The position numbers were made by a program, and so were the translations under genes. A DNA stretch of 64,000 nt from Qingshengfaniella alkalisoli. Lineage in GTDB: Bacteria; Pseudomonadota; Alphaproteobacteria; Rhodobacterales; Rhodobacteraceae. Below are positions 37,666 through 45,942 of the stretch, in pieces (within the stretch, counting starts at the first letter, position 1; every line of letters starts with the position of its first letter). The notes under the pieces are model-generated. The model was not told the origin of the DNA, did no database searches, and saw only the letters and a list, made by a program, of their open reading frames with translations. The DNA lies in assembly GCF_007855645.1 (NCBI RefSeq), contig NZ_CP042264.1:232501-296500 (forward strand), given 5' to 3'.

Positions 37666-38723
37666 GCTGTTTTCCTTTGCGTTCGGCTGGACAGGATCTC
37701 GGCAACCATGTCATTGGCGACTTCGGTCGGTGTCCGATGTTCACGATCTGCAATCGCCAAAATCTCCGCAAGCCGCCGCGAGATCGCTCTCAATCGGGCA
37801 TTGCACCAATCATCGGAGTTTTCGCGCAGGATTTCTTTCGCCACGTTGACGATCCCACCCGCGTTTACGATGTAGTCGGGGCAATAAAGCACCCCGCGTT
37901 CCATCAGCACCGACGCCATATCAGGCACCGCAAGTTGATTGTTCGCCGCCCCACATATGACCGGCGCGGCAATCTGGTGCACCGTCTGATCATTCACCGT
38001 TCCGCCAAGCGCACACGGAGCAAACACATCGGCAGAAGCCTTGTGAATTTCTTCCGGCGGCACGACCCTCGCGTCCAGTTCCGCAGCCGCAAGCCTTGTC
38101 GCACCACGGTTCACATCCGCAACGATCAGATGCGCGCCTTCACGATGCAACATTCGGACCAAGGCCATTCCGACATGACCCAGTCCTTGCACAGCAATCG
38201 TCTTGCCTTTGAAATCCGGCGCGCCGAACCGCGCACTCAGCGCGACGCTCATACATTCGAATACCCCCATCGCAGTGACAGGCGACGGATCGCCGCTGGC
38301 AAACGGTCCATCCTGCAAGCCTGCTACATACGTCGTCTGGGAAGCCACTTCGCGCATGTCCTCCGGCGAAGTCCCCACATCTTCCGCCGTTATGTAGCGC
38401 CCGTTAAGCGCCTCGACGAACCGTCCGAACGCACGCATCAGTTCAGGAGTTCCGGCGGATGCCTCGTCGACACAGATGACAGCCTTGCCGCCCCCCAATG
38501 GAAGACCTGCAGCGGCATTCTTGTATGTCATGGCACGCGCCAGCCGCATCGCGTCCTGTCGCGCCGCGCGTTCACCGAGATAGGCCTTCATGCGGCACCC
38601 GCCGACCGCCGGGCCGAGCGCGGTCGAATGAATTGCAACAAACGCCAACAAACCCGTCTTGGCATCACTCCCGCGATAGACCCCCTCAAATTCGGGGTTC
38701 ACATCCAGCCGTTCGATCAGCAT
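37662..38723 (-). CDS. Leu/Val/Phe-type amino acid dehydrogenase
   Basis: The 353-residue NAD-dependent enzyme deaminates branched-chain or aromatic amino acids. It contains GGCRMKAY, KNAAAGLPLGGGKAVI with the catalytic lysine, TAEDVGTSPEDM and the dinucleotide-binding GLGHVGMALVRML. I chose ATG 38723 because AGGAGGGAGG sits just upstream; the frame is open further but those residues are not family-like. It is coupled to the 2-oxoacid:ferredoxin oxidoreductase by a 4-bp overlap and lies 127 bp downstream of an Lrp-type regulator in the same direction. Confidence 0.88.
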   Translation of the reverse strand: MLIERLDVNPEFEGVYRGSDAKTGLLAFVAIHSTALGPAVGGCRMKAYLGERAARQDAMRLARAMTYKNAAAGLPLGGGKAVICVDEASAGTPELMRAFGRFVEALNGRYITAEDVGTSPEDMREVASQTTYVAGLQDGPFASGDPSPVTAMGVFECMSVALSARFGAPDFKGKTIAVQGLGHVGMALVRMLHREGAHLIVADVNRGATRLAAAELDARVVPPEEIHKASADVFAPCALGGTVNDQTVHQIAAPVICGAANNQLAVPDMASVLMERGVLYCPDYIVNAGGIVNVAKEILRENSDDWCNARLRAISRRLAEILAIADREHRTPTEVANDMVAEILSSRTQRKTA

Positions 38724-38773
38724 CCACACCTCCCTCCTGTATAGAAACAGCATAGCGCGGATTGCGTAGCGAC

Positions 38774-38851
38774 TTTCGCCTATCCGAAGCGCACACCTCG
38801 GAACTATCGGCGAATTTCGCCGACTGTGCGCCGGATTTTGGTGATTTTCGC
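38774..38851. promoter_or_regulatory. Palindrome and phased TTTCGC motifs ahead of the amino acid dehydrogenase gene
   Basis: CGGCGAATTTCGCCG (38808-38822) is a perfect palindrome around a central T. TTTCGC recurs at 38774, 38815 and 38846, that is 41 and 31 bp apart, near whole helical turns. Spaced sites of this sort suit an Lrp-type octamer, and the lrp-type gene is next door. Confidence 0.45.
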
Positions 38852-39312
38852 TAATTCTCTGGAAGGCGTTGGCGATATATGAACCTGTTGATCGCGAATT
38901 GGGATCGAAGCGAGGCGATATGACTTTCATTCATCAGCCGATGCTGAAGGAAGTTTTCAAACCCTGCCACATCCGCCACATTTACAATCAGCAGGAAATC
39001 CTCATTTCCGGACGTCGTATAGGCCGCCACGACCTCGGGGAAGGTTTTGAGCTTTTCCTTGAAAGCGCCGAAGACTGCATTGTCCTTGTGGTCCAGGCGG
39101 ATCGACACGAAAATCGTCACTGGGAATCCCGCCTTCGTGCGGTCGATTACCGCCCGGTAACCGGAGATGACGCCCGCCTCTTCCAGCAGTGACACGCGCC
39201 GCCTGCACGCCGTGGGCGACATGCCAACACGTTCGGCAAGTTCCGCGATCGTCATTCGACCGTCATCGGCCAGAAACCCCAGCAAACGTATGTCGGATCG
39301 GTCAAGCTGCAT
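38851..39312 (-). CDS. Lrp/AsnC-family regulator
   Basis: The 153-residue protein has an N-terminal helix-turn-helix (MTIAELAERVGMSPTACRRRVSLLEE) and a C-terminal RAM ligand-binding domain (DHKDNAVFGAFKEKLKTFPEVV...). It lies directly upstream of the amino-acid dehydrogenase and oxidoreductase genes in the same direction and probably activates them in response to leucine or a related amino acid, as BkdR does in pseudomonads; the inducer is inferred. Confidence 0.88.
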   Translation of the reverse strand: MQLDRSDIRLLGFLADDGRMTIAELAERVGMSPTACRRRVSLLEEAGVISGYRAVIDRTKAGFPVTIFVSIRLDHKDNAVFGAFKEKLKTFPEVVAAYTTSGNEDFLLIVNVADVAGFENFLQHRLMNESHIASLRSQFAINRFIYRQRLPEN

Positions 39313-39634
39313 CCATCCCCCCCATTACGCAGCGTATTTATTCGCATGGCGTGTGGATGCGTCAATTCATTTGCGTCGCCTGACAATGGCACGGAACACG
39401 ACCCGTTACATCCACAAGTTCGGCGCGCCTACGGTTATCAACGTCCACAATGCAGTATAGATCACAAAGATTGAGTGTTCAGAAAAGTTGGTGATGGGGC
39501 TGTGTTGCCGTTGATCCGTCTTGGGTGTGGCAGTGTCTGACAGTTGTAGAATGCCACCACCGGCAAGCAATTTCACGCTCGGACAGTACCGAAGGTGCCC
39601 CACCCCCGCTGACGCGGAAGTGAGGCAGCGGGCA
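39313..39634. other. 322-bp intergenic region
   Basis: No convincing gene, RNA gene or terminator is visible between the Lrp-type gene and metQ. The stretch is less GC-rich than its surroundings in 39440-39510 and has no ribosome site in front of its short frames. It could be remnant DNA, but I cannot match it to a known element. Confidence 0.5.
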
Positions 39635-40411
39635 TTACCAGGACGTGATAACCGCGCCTTGGTATTTTTCGTCTATGAAGGCTTTCACTTCGTCGGTGTG
39701 GTAGGCGTCGATCAACGTCTGAACCCAAGGCTGCCCCTGATCACCATCGCGCACGACGATGATATTCACGTAGGGGCTGTCGGCTTTTTCCATGGCTATG
39801 GAATCGTCCTTGGGGCTCAGCCCGGACGCAATGGCATAGTTGGTGTTGATGATCGCGACGTCTGCATCAGCCAATGTGCGCGGCAGTTGGGCCGCGTCGA
39901 GTTCAAGGAATTTCAGATCCTTCGGGTTTTCGACGATGTCTAACGGGCTCGGGACGAGACCCGTTCCCTCGGCCAGCTTGATAATGCCCAGATCCTGCAA
40001 CAGAAGCAGCGCACGCCCACCATTGGTCGGGTCATTTGGGATGGCGACCTGCGCACCATCGGTCAGATCATCCATCGAGGTGATCCTGTCCGAATAGATG
40101 CCCATCGGTGTGGTGATCGTCGTTGCGACAGGCACCAGCGCGAAACCACGGTCATTGATCTGGTTGTCGAGATAGGGCTGGTGCTGGAACGAGTTCGCCT
40201 CGATATCCCCATCGGCCAGCGCCTGGTTCGGCACGACATAGTCAGAGAACTCGACGACATCGATGTTCAAGCCCATCGGTTCCGCGACTTCAGCGACGAC
40301 TTCCATGATCTCGGCATGCTCACCCGGAGACACGCCGACCTTGATGTCCTCTGCAGAGGCGGAGGCAGCGATCAGTGCCAGAACAGAAACGAGAGTTGTC
40401 TTGCGCAACAT
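39635..40411 (-). CDS. metQ: Methionine ABC transporter substrate-binding protein
   Basis: The 258-residue NlpA/MetQ-family protein has a signal peptide ending in SASAEDIKVG, without a lipobox, so it is soluble in the periplasm. VGVSPGEHAEIMEVV and EANSFQHQPYLDNQI are typical MetQ motifs. It binds D- or L-methionine for uptake by MetNI and is the last gene of the metN-I-Q operon. Confidence 0.92.
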   Translation of the reverse strand: MLRKTTLVSVLALIAASASAEDIKVGVSPGEHAEIMEVVAEVAEPMGLNIDVVEFSDYVVPNQALADGDIEANSFQHQPYLDNQINDRGFALVPVATTITTPMGIYSDRITSMDDLTDGAQVAIPNDPTNGGRALLLLQDLGIIKLAEGTGLVPSPLDIVENPKDLKFLELDAAQLPRTLADADVAIINTNYAIASGLSPKDDSIAMEKADSPYVNIIVVRDGDQGQPWVQTLIDAYHTDEVKAFIDEKYQGAVITSW

Positions 40412-40443
40412 GAGAAATTCTCCTTTTCAGCAAGAATAGAGGG

Positions 40444-41118
40444 CTACTGCCCCCGATTTCGAGGCGCACGCTTGTCGACACGGGCGGCCAGCCGCTCGCC
40501 GGCAGATTGCACGAGTTGAACCAGCACGACCAAAATGACGACGACGGCGAGCATCACATCCGGCATAAAACGCTGGTATCCATAGCGAATCCCTAGATCG
40601 CCAAGCCCTTCGCCACCGACAGCCCCGACCATCGCCGAATAGCCGATCAGGCTGACGACAGCGAGCGTCAGGCCCAGCATGATGCCGGGCAATGCTTCAG
40701 GAATCAGCACCTTGCGGATGATCTGGAAGGGTGTCGCGCCCATCGCACGAGCCGCTTCGATCAACCCGCTGTCCACGTCGCGGATGGCGTTTTCGATCAG
40801 CCGCGCGATGAACGGGATCGCGGCGACGGTTAGCGGCACGATCGCAGCTGCTGTGCCGATCGATGTACCGACGATTGCCCGCGTGAACGGAATGATCGCG
40901 ACCACCAGAATGATGAACGGCACCGACCTTGTGGCGTTGACCAAGAGCCCCAGTACGCGGTTCACCGTGGGCGCTGACAGCATCTCGCCCTTTTGCGAAG
41001 TTGCCAGAAAAACGCCCAACGGCAGGCCGAAGATGGTGCCGATGATGGACGACATCGCCACCATGTAGAGCGTCTGAAGCGTCGCCTCATAAAGAAGGCT
41101 GATGATATTAGCCGACAT
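40444..41118 (-). CDS. metI: Methionine ABC transporter permease
   Basis: The 224-residue inner-membrane protein has about five transmembrane segments and the ABC coupling loop GLIEAARAMGATPFQIIRKVLIPEALPG. It overlaps the metN stop by 11 bp, so it is translated together with it. Confidence 0.92.
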   Translation of the reverse strand: MSANIISLLYEATLQTLYMVAMSSIIGTIFGLPLGVFLATSQKGEMLSAPTVNRVLGLLVNATRSVPFIILVVAIIPFTRAIVGTSIGTAAAIVPLTVAAIPFIARLIENAIRDVDSGLIEAARAMGATPFQIIRKVLIPEALPGIMLGLTLAVVSLIGYSAMVGAVGGEGLGDLGIRYGYQRFMPDVMLAVVVILVVLVQLVQSAGERLAARVDKRAPRNRGQ

Positions 41119-42175
41119 AGCCGAGCACCTCCGTCAACAGGCCGTGGCGTTCGAGGAAGGCGCGCGCCTCATCCGCTCGCAGCGCATCAACAGAGATCAG
41201 CAGATTGCCGAAAGGCTTATCGCTGATTTCCTCGATTGCACCCGCCAGAATATTCACCGACACGCCCAGATCCTTCGCAAGCAGCGCCAACATCGGGTCG
41301 GTCGCGTGCTGGCCCGTGAAGGTCACGCGGATGACCTGCTCACCACCACTGTCGAGGCGCTCCTCACGCAGGCGCCCCGCGATAAACGCCGGCAGGGTAA
41401 CGCCAGTGATACCGCCCAGGAATGATCGTGTGGTCGGGTGCGACGGGCGCACGAACAGGTCATAGGTTGATCCCTCCTCGACGATCCGACCGGCGTCAAT
41501 GACCGCCACTCGGGTCGCGATATCGCGCACGACGGCCATCTCATGGGTAATCAGCAGAACGGTCAGGCCTAGATCGCGATTGATGTCCTTCAGCAGCCCC
41601 AGCACAGTCTGCGTCGTCTCGGGGTCTAGCGCGGAAGTCGCCTCATCCGACAAAAGCACCTTGGGCTGGGTTGCCAAGGCCCGCGCGATCCCCACCCGTT
41701 GCTTCTGGCCGCCTGACAGTTCAGCCGGATAGCGTTGCGCGTGATCTTGCAGACCCACCCGCGCGATCAGATCCTGCACGCGCGACCGGATTGCGGATGA
41801 CGCTACGCCCGCGATTTCCAAAGGCAATGCCACGTTGTCATAGACGGTGCGCGATGACAGCAGATTGAAATGCTGGAAGATCATGCCGACATCCCGCCGG
41901 ATCGTCCGCAGCGCAGCACCGCGCGCCGTGCCGACATCCTGACCGCCGACCAACACCTGACCGGCGCTTGGTCGTTCCAGCCCGTTGACCATGCGCAGCA
42001 TCGTGGACTTGCCCGCGCCGGACCGGCCGATGATCCCCGCGATCTCTCCGGGCTTTACATCGAAACTCACATCCTGAAGCGCGGCGAAGCTCTGCCCGCC
42101 CTTTTTGTCGAAAGTCTTGCTAACCTTGTCAAAACGGATCGAGGCGCCTTGCGCGGAAGGTTTTGGGCTGTCCAT
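41108..42175 (-). CDS. metN: Methionine ABC transporter ATP-binding protein
   Basis: The 355-residue ATPase drives methionine uptake. It has Walker A GRSGAGKST, signature LSGGQKQRVGIARA, Walker B VLLSDEATSALDPETT and a C-terminal NIL domain (about residues 270-355) that binds methionine and inhibits the transporter. The frame starts with MDSPKPSAQGASIRFD. It is the first gene of the metNIQ operon. Confidence 0.94.
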   Translation of the reverse strand: MDSPKPSAQGASIRFDKVSKTFDKKGGQSFAALQDVSFDVKPGEIAGIIGRSGAGKSTMLRMVNGLERPSAGQVLVGGQDVGTARGAALRTIRRDVGMIFQHFNLLSSRTVYDNVALPLEIAGVASSAIRSRVQDLIARVGLQDHAQRYPAELSGGQKQRVGIARALATQPKVLLSDEATSALDPETTQTVLGLLKDINRDLGLTVLLITHEMAVVRDIATRVAVIDAGRIVEEGSTYDLFVRPSHPTTRSFLGGITGVTLPAFIAGRLREERLDSGGEQVIRVTFTGQHATDPMLALLAKDLGVSVNILAGAIEEISDKPFGNLLISVDALRADEARAFLERHGLLTEVLGYVG

Positions 42176-42298
42176 TATCCAAGCCTGATTGATGAAAGAG
42201 GTAATCGGCGCTTGCGCGGGCTTTATCTTTCGTCAGGTAGATGATGCAAGCAGTTTAGGGCACAGTCACCGCCAATACGCGCCTGCGACGCGGCGGAA

Positions 42299-43105
42299 TC
42301 AACCCGTTGCGCCCCCTTCAGCCAGATACCGGGTAACGCGCGAGAAAAGCTCCGCCTGCGATGATATCCCCAGCTTGCTGTAGGCATGGCGACGGTGAAC
42401 CTTCACCGTCCCTTCCGCAATCCCCAGCTGTGCCGCAGCAGATGGTGTGGAATGGCCAAGCAAGACCAGATGCAGAACCTCCGCCTCTCGCGGACTGAGA
42501 GCATCACCCGCGAAACCGGTCATCCGCTGTTCGAGCGGCAGGACCAACCCCTTTGTGCCGGGGTCGGCACTACCCGACCAGTGCCGCAACACGGCGGCGG
42601 AAATCGTTTGGAATGAACCGCTCAACGCCGCCAGCTCGTGATCATCGAAGACCGGACGTCGCGCGCCACGCGCCAGCGACATAATGATCCAGCGTGTATC
42701 ACCGTTACGCAGAACGATCCCCAACTCGTCCTTGATACGAACCCGGCGATAGAATGTCCGGTAATATTCGGACCGAAAGAATGCCTTCGGTGCAAGGTCC
42801 AGAAGACGATACACGCCCGCCACCAACCCGTCACAGCACGCCAGATAGAACGGGTCGAGCAAATAAGGCCCGCTTTCGTAGAACGCCACATGGATTGCCG
42901 CCCTGACTTCATCAAGATCATGGAACAATGCATTCGGTCGGCCACCTGCCGCGAACTCCGTGACTACAAGAGAATCGAAATCGGCATGAAAAGACAGCGC
43001 CCCGCGCAGCACCTGCGGAAACGCTGGCTCCCCTATGGTTTCGATCAGTCTGGCAACGGCGGCGTCCCAGCTTTCGCCTGCCAGTCCTGTTGGCTGATGG
43101 GTCAG
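42299..43105 (-). CDS. LuxR-family transcriptional regulator, probable CTG start
   Basis: The product of about 268 residues ends in a LuxR/GerE helix-turn-helix (LSPREAEVLHLVLLGHSTPSAAAQLGIAEGTVKVHRRHAYSKLG). The N-terminal part is GAF/PAS-like, not an autoinducer-binding domain I can identify. A GTG at 43012 lacks a ribosome site. Coding continues upstream (AVARLIETIGEPAFPQVLRG) to a stop at 43111-43109, with no ATG, GTG or TTG. The only good initiation signal is AGGAG (43118-43114) eight bases before CTG at 43105. The gene is divergent from speB, across a near-palindrome, so it may regulate agmatinase. Confidence 0.72.
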   Translation of the reverse strand: MTHQPTGLAGESWDAAVARLIETIGEPAFPQVLRGALSFHADFDSLVVTEFAAGGRPNALFHDLDEVRAAIHVAFYESGPYLLDPFYLACCDGLVAGVYRLLDLAPKAFFRSEYYRTFYRRVRIKDELGIVLRNGDTRWIIMSLARGARRPVFDDHELAALSGSFQTISAAVLRHWSGSADPGTKGLVLPLEQRMTGFAGDALSPREAEVLHLVLLGHSTPSAAAQLGIAEGTVKVHRRHAYSKLGISSQAELFSRVTRYLAEGGATG

Positions 43106-43110
43106 CGGCT

Positions 43111-43128
43111 ATACTCCTATAGGCGTAT
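43111..43128. promoter_or_regulatory. Near-palindrome between the LuxR-type gene and speB
   Basis: ATACTCCTATAGGCGTAT is symmetric around CTATAG apart from one mismatched pair (T/C). It sits where the LuxR-type gene's ribosome binding site is read on the minus strand, and 72 bp before speB, so it may be an operator for autoregulation. Confidence 0.4.
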
Positions 43129-43199
43129 GTCTTTCGCTGAGTTTACTCCGCCCGTGAAACGCGGTCAATTTGGCCCAAAGACCAACCACAGGCCCCCCA

Positions 43200-44174
43200 A
43201 TGTCGACCGACTCAGCCGTCACACCCGTCGCCGGAGACCAGGCCTTCACCCGCCGCAACCCGCGCGGCACCGTTCCGGAAGCCTCCTATGCCGGGGCGCT
43301 TAGCTTCATGCGCCGCCGATACACGCGTGATCTGGCGGGGGTCGATGTAGCCGTGATGGGGGTTCCCTTCGATCTGGCTGTGTCTGACAGGTCTGGCACG
43401 CGGCTCGGCCCCCGCTCCGTGCGAGCCGCGTCCAGCCACATCGCATGGTCCAGCCCATGGCCATGGACCTTCGACCCGTTCGCCGAGATGACCGTCATCG
43501 ATTATGGCGACTGCATGTTCGATCCGGGTCGGCCAGACAAGGTACCAGATGAAATCACCGCCGCTGCCGCCAAGGTTCTGGCACAGGGCACGACGCTTCT
43601 GTCCATCGGTGGAGATCACTTCATCACCTACCCGCTTCTGAAAGCCCATGCCGCCAAGCACGGGCCTCTAAGCGTCATCCAGTTCGACGCACATTCGGAC
43701 ACCTGGGCGGATGAACCCGGCCGGATCGACCACGGCACCATGATGTGGCATTCGGTGCGGGACGGGCTGGTGGACCCGTCCCGCTCCGTCCAGATCGGCA
43801 TCCGCACGCATAACCCTGACCCGCTGGGCTTCAACATCATCGACGCTCGGGACGTACATAAAACGACACCCGAATCCATCGCCGCACAAGTCCGGCAAAT
43901 CGTGAGGGATCAGCCGAGCTACCTCACCTTCGACATCGATGCGTTGGAACCGGCCGCTGCGCCCGGAACCGGCACGCCGGTGATCGGAGGCCTCAGCCCC
44001 TATCAGGCGCAAGAAATCCTGCGCGGGCTCGACGGGATCAACCTTGTCGGCATGGACATCGTCGAGGTCGCGCCCGCCTATGACGTGTCGGAGATCACCG
44101 CATTGGCAGCCGCGACAATCGCGAATGATCTGCTATGCCTTTACTGCACGCGCAAAATGCGTGGGGGGCGCTAA
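43200..44174 (+). CDS. speB: Agmatinase (ureohydrolase family)
   Basis: The 324-residue manganese enzyme hydrolyses agmatine to putrescine and urea. The metal-ligand motifs are intact: LSIGGDHFITYP, VIQFDAHSDTW and LTFDIDALEPAAAPGTGTP, and GTRLGPRSVRAAS is typical of the agmatinase branch. I chose ATG 43200; the frame is open from a TTG at 43170 but neither has a strong ribosome site. Together with speA and the two carboxyspermidine genes it completes an arginine-to-spermidine path. Related ureohydrolases such as guanidinobutyrase cannot be wholly excluded. Confidence 0.85.
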   Translation: MSTDSAVTPVAGDQAFTRRNPRGTVPEASYAGALSFMRRRYTRDLAGVDVAVMGVPFDLAVSDRSGTRLGPRSVRAASSHIAWSSPWPWTFDPFAEMTVIDYGDCMFDPGRPDKVPDEITAAAAKVLAQGTTLLSIGGDHFITYPLLKAHAAKHGPLSVIQFDAHSDTWADEPGRIDHGTMMWHSVRDGLVDPSRSVQIGIRTHNPDPLGFNIIDARDVHKTTPESIAAQVRQIVRDQPSYLTFDIDALEPAAAPGTGTPVIGGLSPYQAQEILRGLDGINLVGMDIVEVAPAYDVSEITALAAATIANDLLCLYCTRKMRGGR

Positions 44175-44531
44175 CCAGGGCTTTTGACAAGCATCGCGAC
44201 ACTCTCGGCAACTCCCATCACGACCACGACGTGAGCTAGAATCCTGAGAGCGAATATCCCGAAGCGGACGATCCCGAAAAGACGCTTGCAGCGTCAAGCC
44301 GCGGGGTGAACCCGATCCGTCCTTTAACAGCACAAACGACCACCGACTTCTGAGGCCCAGAGACAAAGCCGGAGCGGATCCCATTCGGCGCGCAGGCTTC
44401 GAGCTGGTGGTCATGTCTGGCTCCGAACCGTCTGAGCGAGTACTAAACAAACCTTCCCGAAACCGCCACTATGCCCGTGCCCGGCAAAAGCGTCAGACGA
44501 TTCGCCGCGCGGCATCCGCAATGGAGGCAAG
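44175..44531. other. 357-bp intergenic region before the P450 gene
   Basis: No gene or RNA is supported. A hairpin GACGCT-TGC-AGCGTC lies at 44281-44295, followed by no T-run. The stretch next to 44532 should hold the P450 promoter, but I can point to no clear -35/-10 pair. Confidence 0.5.
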
Positions 44532-45884
44532 ATGACCCGCTTCGTTCCACCAACCGTTGAACCACCCGCCAAGGTTCTGGGTGTATGGAGCAGCCTGCGT
44601 GCCGTCCGCCGCAACGTCCTGAGCATCCTGCCCGCCATTTCCTACACCCAGCCGATCGTCACGGGAACAACCGGCCCGGCGCGCTGGCACATGGTGCAGG
44701 GGCCGGAAGCTATGCGCCAAGTGTTTCTGGACAATGCGCATAATTACCCGAAATCCGAAGTCATGATCCGCATGCTGAGGCCGGCCATCGGGTCCAGCCT
44801 GTTTACCTCGGAAGGGGCGGATTGGCGCTGGCAGCGCCGCGCCATTGCCCCTGTGTTTTCGGCACGCAATGTATCGACGCTGGCGCCGCTGATGACGCAA
44901 ACCGCTGACCGCACGGCGCGACGTCTTTCGGACCAGCCCGGTCCTGTCGAGATCGTCGAACAGATGCTGTCCGCCACCTTCGACGTCATTTGCGACGTTG
45001 CGCTGTCGGGCCGTGAACATTTCGACGTAGACACCTACAGTGCCGCAATCACACGTTACTTTCTGACGGTCGGTCGCGCATCGCTTCTGGACTTTCTGGA
45101 AGTGCCACCGTGGTTTCCGCGACCGGGCGAATTGCTGGGGGCCTCGGCCGTCAGGACAATGCACCGCATGGTATCCCGCGCGATCGAGGCGCGCCGCGCC
45201 GAGACATGTCGAGACAGCGACGACCTCCTGGACTACATGCTGGATGCACATGACCCTGAAACCGGGCGGCGTATGGATGCCAGAGATTTACTACACAACA
45301 TGCAGTTCTTTATCGTCGCGGGGCACGAAACGACGGCCTTGGCAATTTCATGGGGTTTGTACCTGTTGGCCAACGATCCTGACGCTCAATCGCGCGCAGC
45401 AACCGAAGCGCGCGACCTGATCGGACAACGCGCAGCAACCGCCGAAGACCTGGCCGCTCTGCCCCTGACCAAAGCCGCACTGGACGAGGCCATGCGACTT
45501 TATCCGCCCGTTGGTCTGCTTGCCCGAAATGTGCTCGCACCGGACACGCTCTATGGCCGCGACATCGGCACAGGCGAAACAGTTTTTCTGAATATCTACG
45601 CTTTGCACCGCCATCAGGACTACTGGGACGCACCCGAGATGTTCGACATCAATAGATTTTCGCCGGAAGCCAGAAAATCCCGCGACAAATACCTGTATCT
45701 GCCGTTCGGCGCGGGTCCGCGCGTGTGTGTCGGCGCGAATTTCGCGATGATGCAAGCTCAGATCATTCTGGCCACCCTGCTGGCGCGCTTCCATTTCGCG
45801 CCCTCTGGCCCTGCGCCGGAACCCGTCATGCACATGACCATTCGCCCCGAACCGGGGGTTACGCTGGCAGTGACGGAAAGGTGA
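44532..45884 (+). CDS. Cytochrome P450
   Basis: The 450-residue heme monooxygenase has all class motifs: I-helix AGHETT (263-268), K-helix ExxR (E319-R322) and the heme loop PFGAGPRVCVG with C399 as heme ligand. There is no signal or membrane anchor, so it is soluble. The sequence is of the CYP family with the longer bacterial ~450-residue form and the FGAGPRVCVGANFAMMQAQ signature, often fatty-acid or alkane-type hydroxylases, but the substrate is not determinable. It is followed after 58 bp by a secreted protein gene; no ferredoxin gene is adjacent. Confidence 0.9.
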   Translation: MTRFVPPTVEPPAKVLGVWSSLRAVRRNVLSILPAISYTQPIVTGTTGPARWHMVQGPEAMRQVFLDNAHNYPKSEVMIRMLRPAIGSSLFTSEGADWRWQRRAIAPVFSARNVSTLAPLMTQTADRTARRLSDQPGPVEIVEQMLSATFDVICDVALSGREHFDVDTYSAAITRYFLTVGRASLLDFLEVPPWFPRPGELLGASAVRTMHRMVSRAIEARRAETCRDSDDLLDYMLDAHDPETGRRMDARDLLHNMQFFIVAGHETTALAISWGLYLLANDPDAQSRAATEARDLIGQRAATAEDLAALPLTKAALDEAMRLYPPVGLLARNVLAPDTLYGRDIGTGETVFLNIYALHRHQDYWDAPEMFDINRFSPEARKSRDKYLYLPFGAGPRVCVGANFAMMQAQIILATLLARFHFAPSGPAPEPVMHMTIRPEPGVTLAVTER

Positions 45885-45942
45885 TCCTGTGACCGGTCGG
45901 GCTTGAGTGATGCCGTGCCAGGTTGCAGGTAGGAGGATCAAA

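Noticed and set aside
39313-39634. Remnant of an insertion sequence
   Set aside because: The composition changes slightly but I found no terminal repeats, target duplication or transposase fragment that I could recognise.
42176-42298. SAM-II or other SAM riboswitch ahead of metN
   Set aside because: I looked for the conserved pseudoknot elements on the minus strand and found no convincing match; a covariance-model search would be needed to reopen it.
44175-44531. Possible tRNA or small RNA before the P450 gene
   Set aside because: Only a 6-bp hairpin without a T-run is visible, and no cloverleaf can be drawn.
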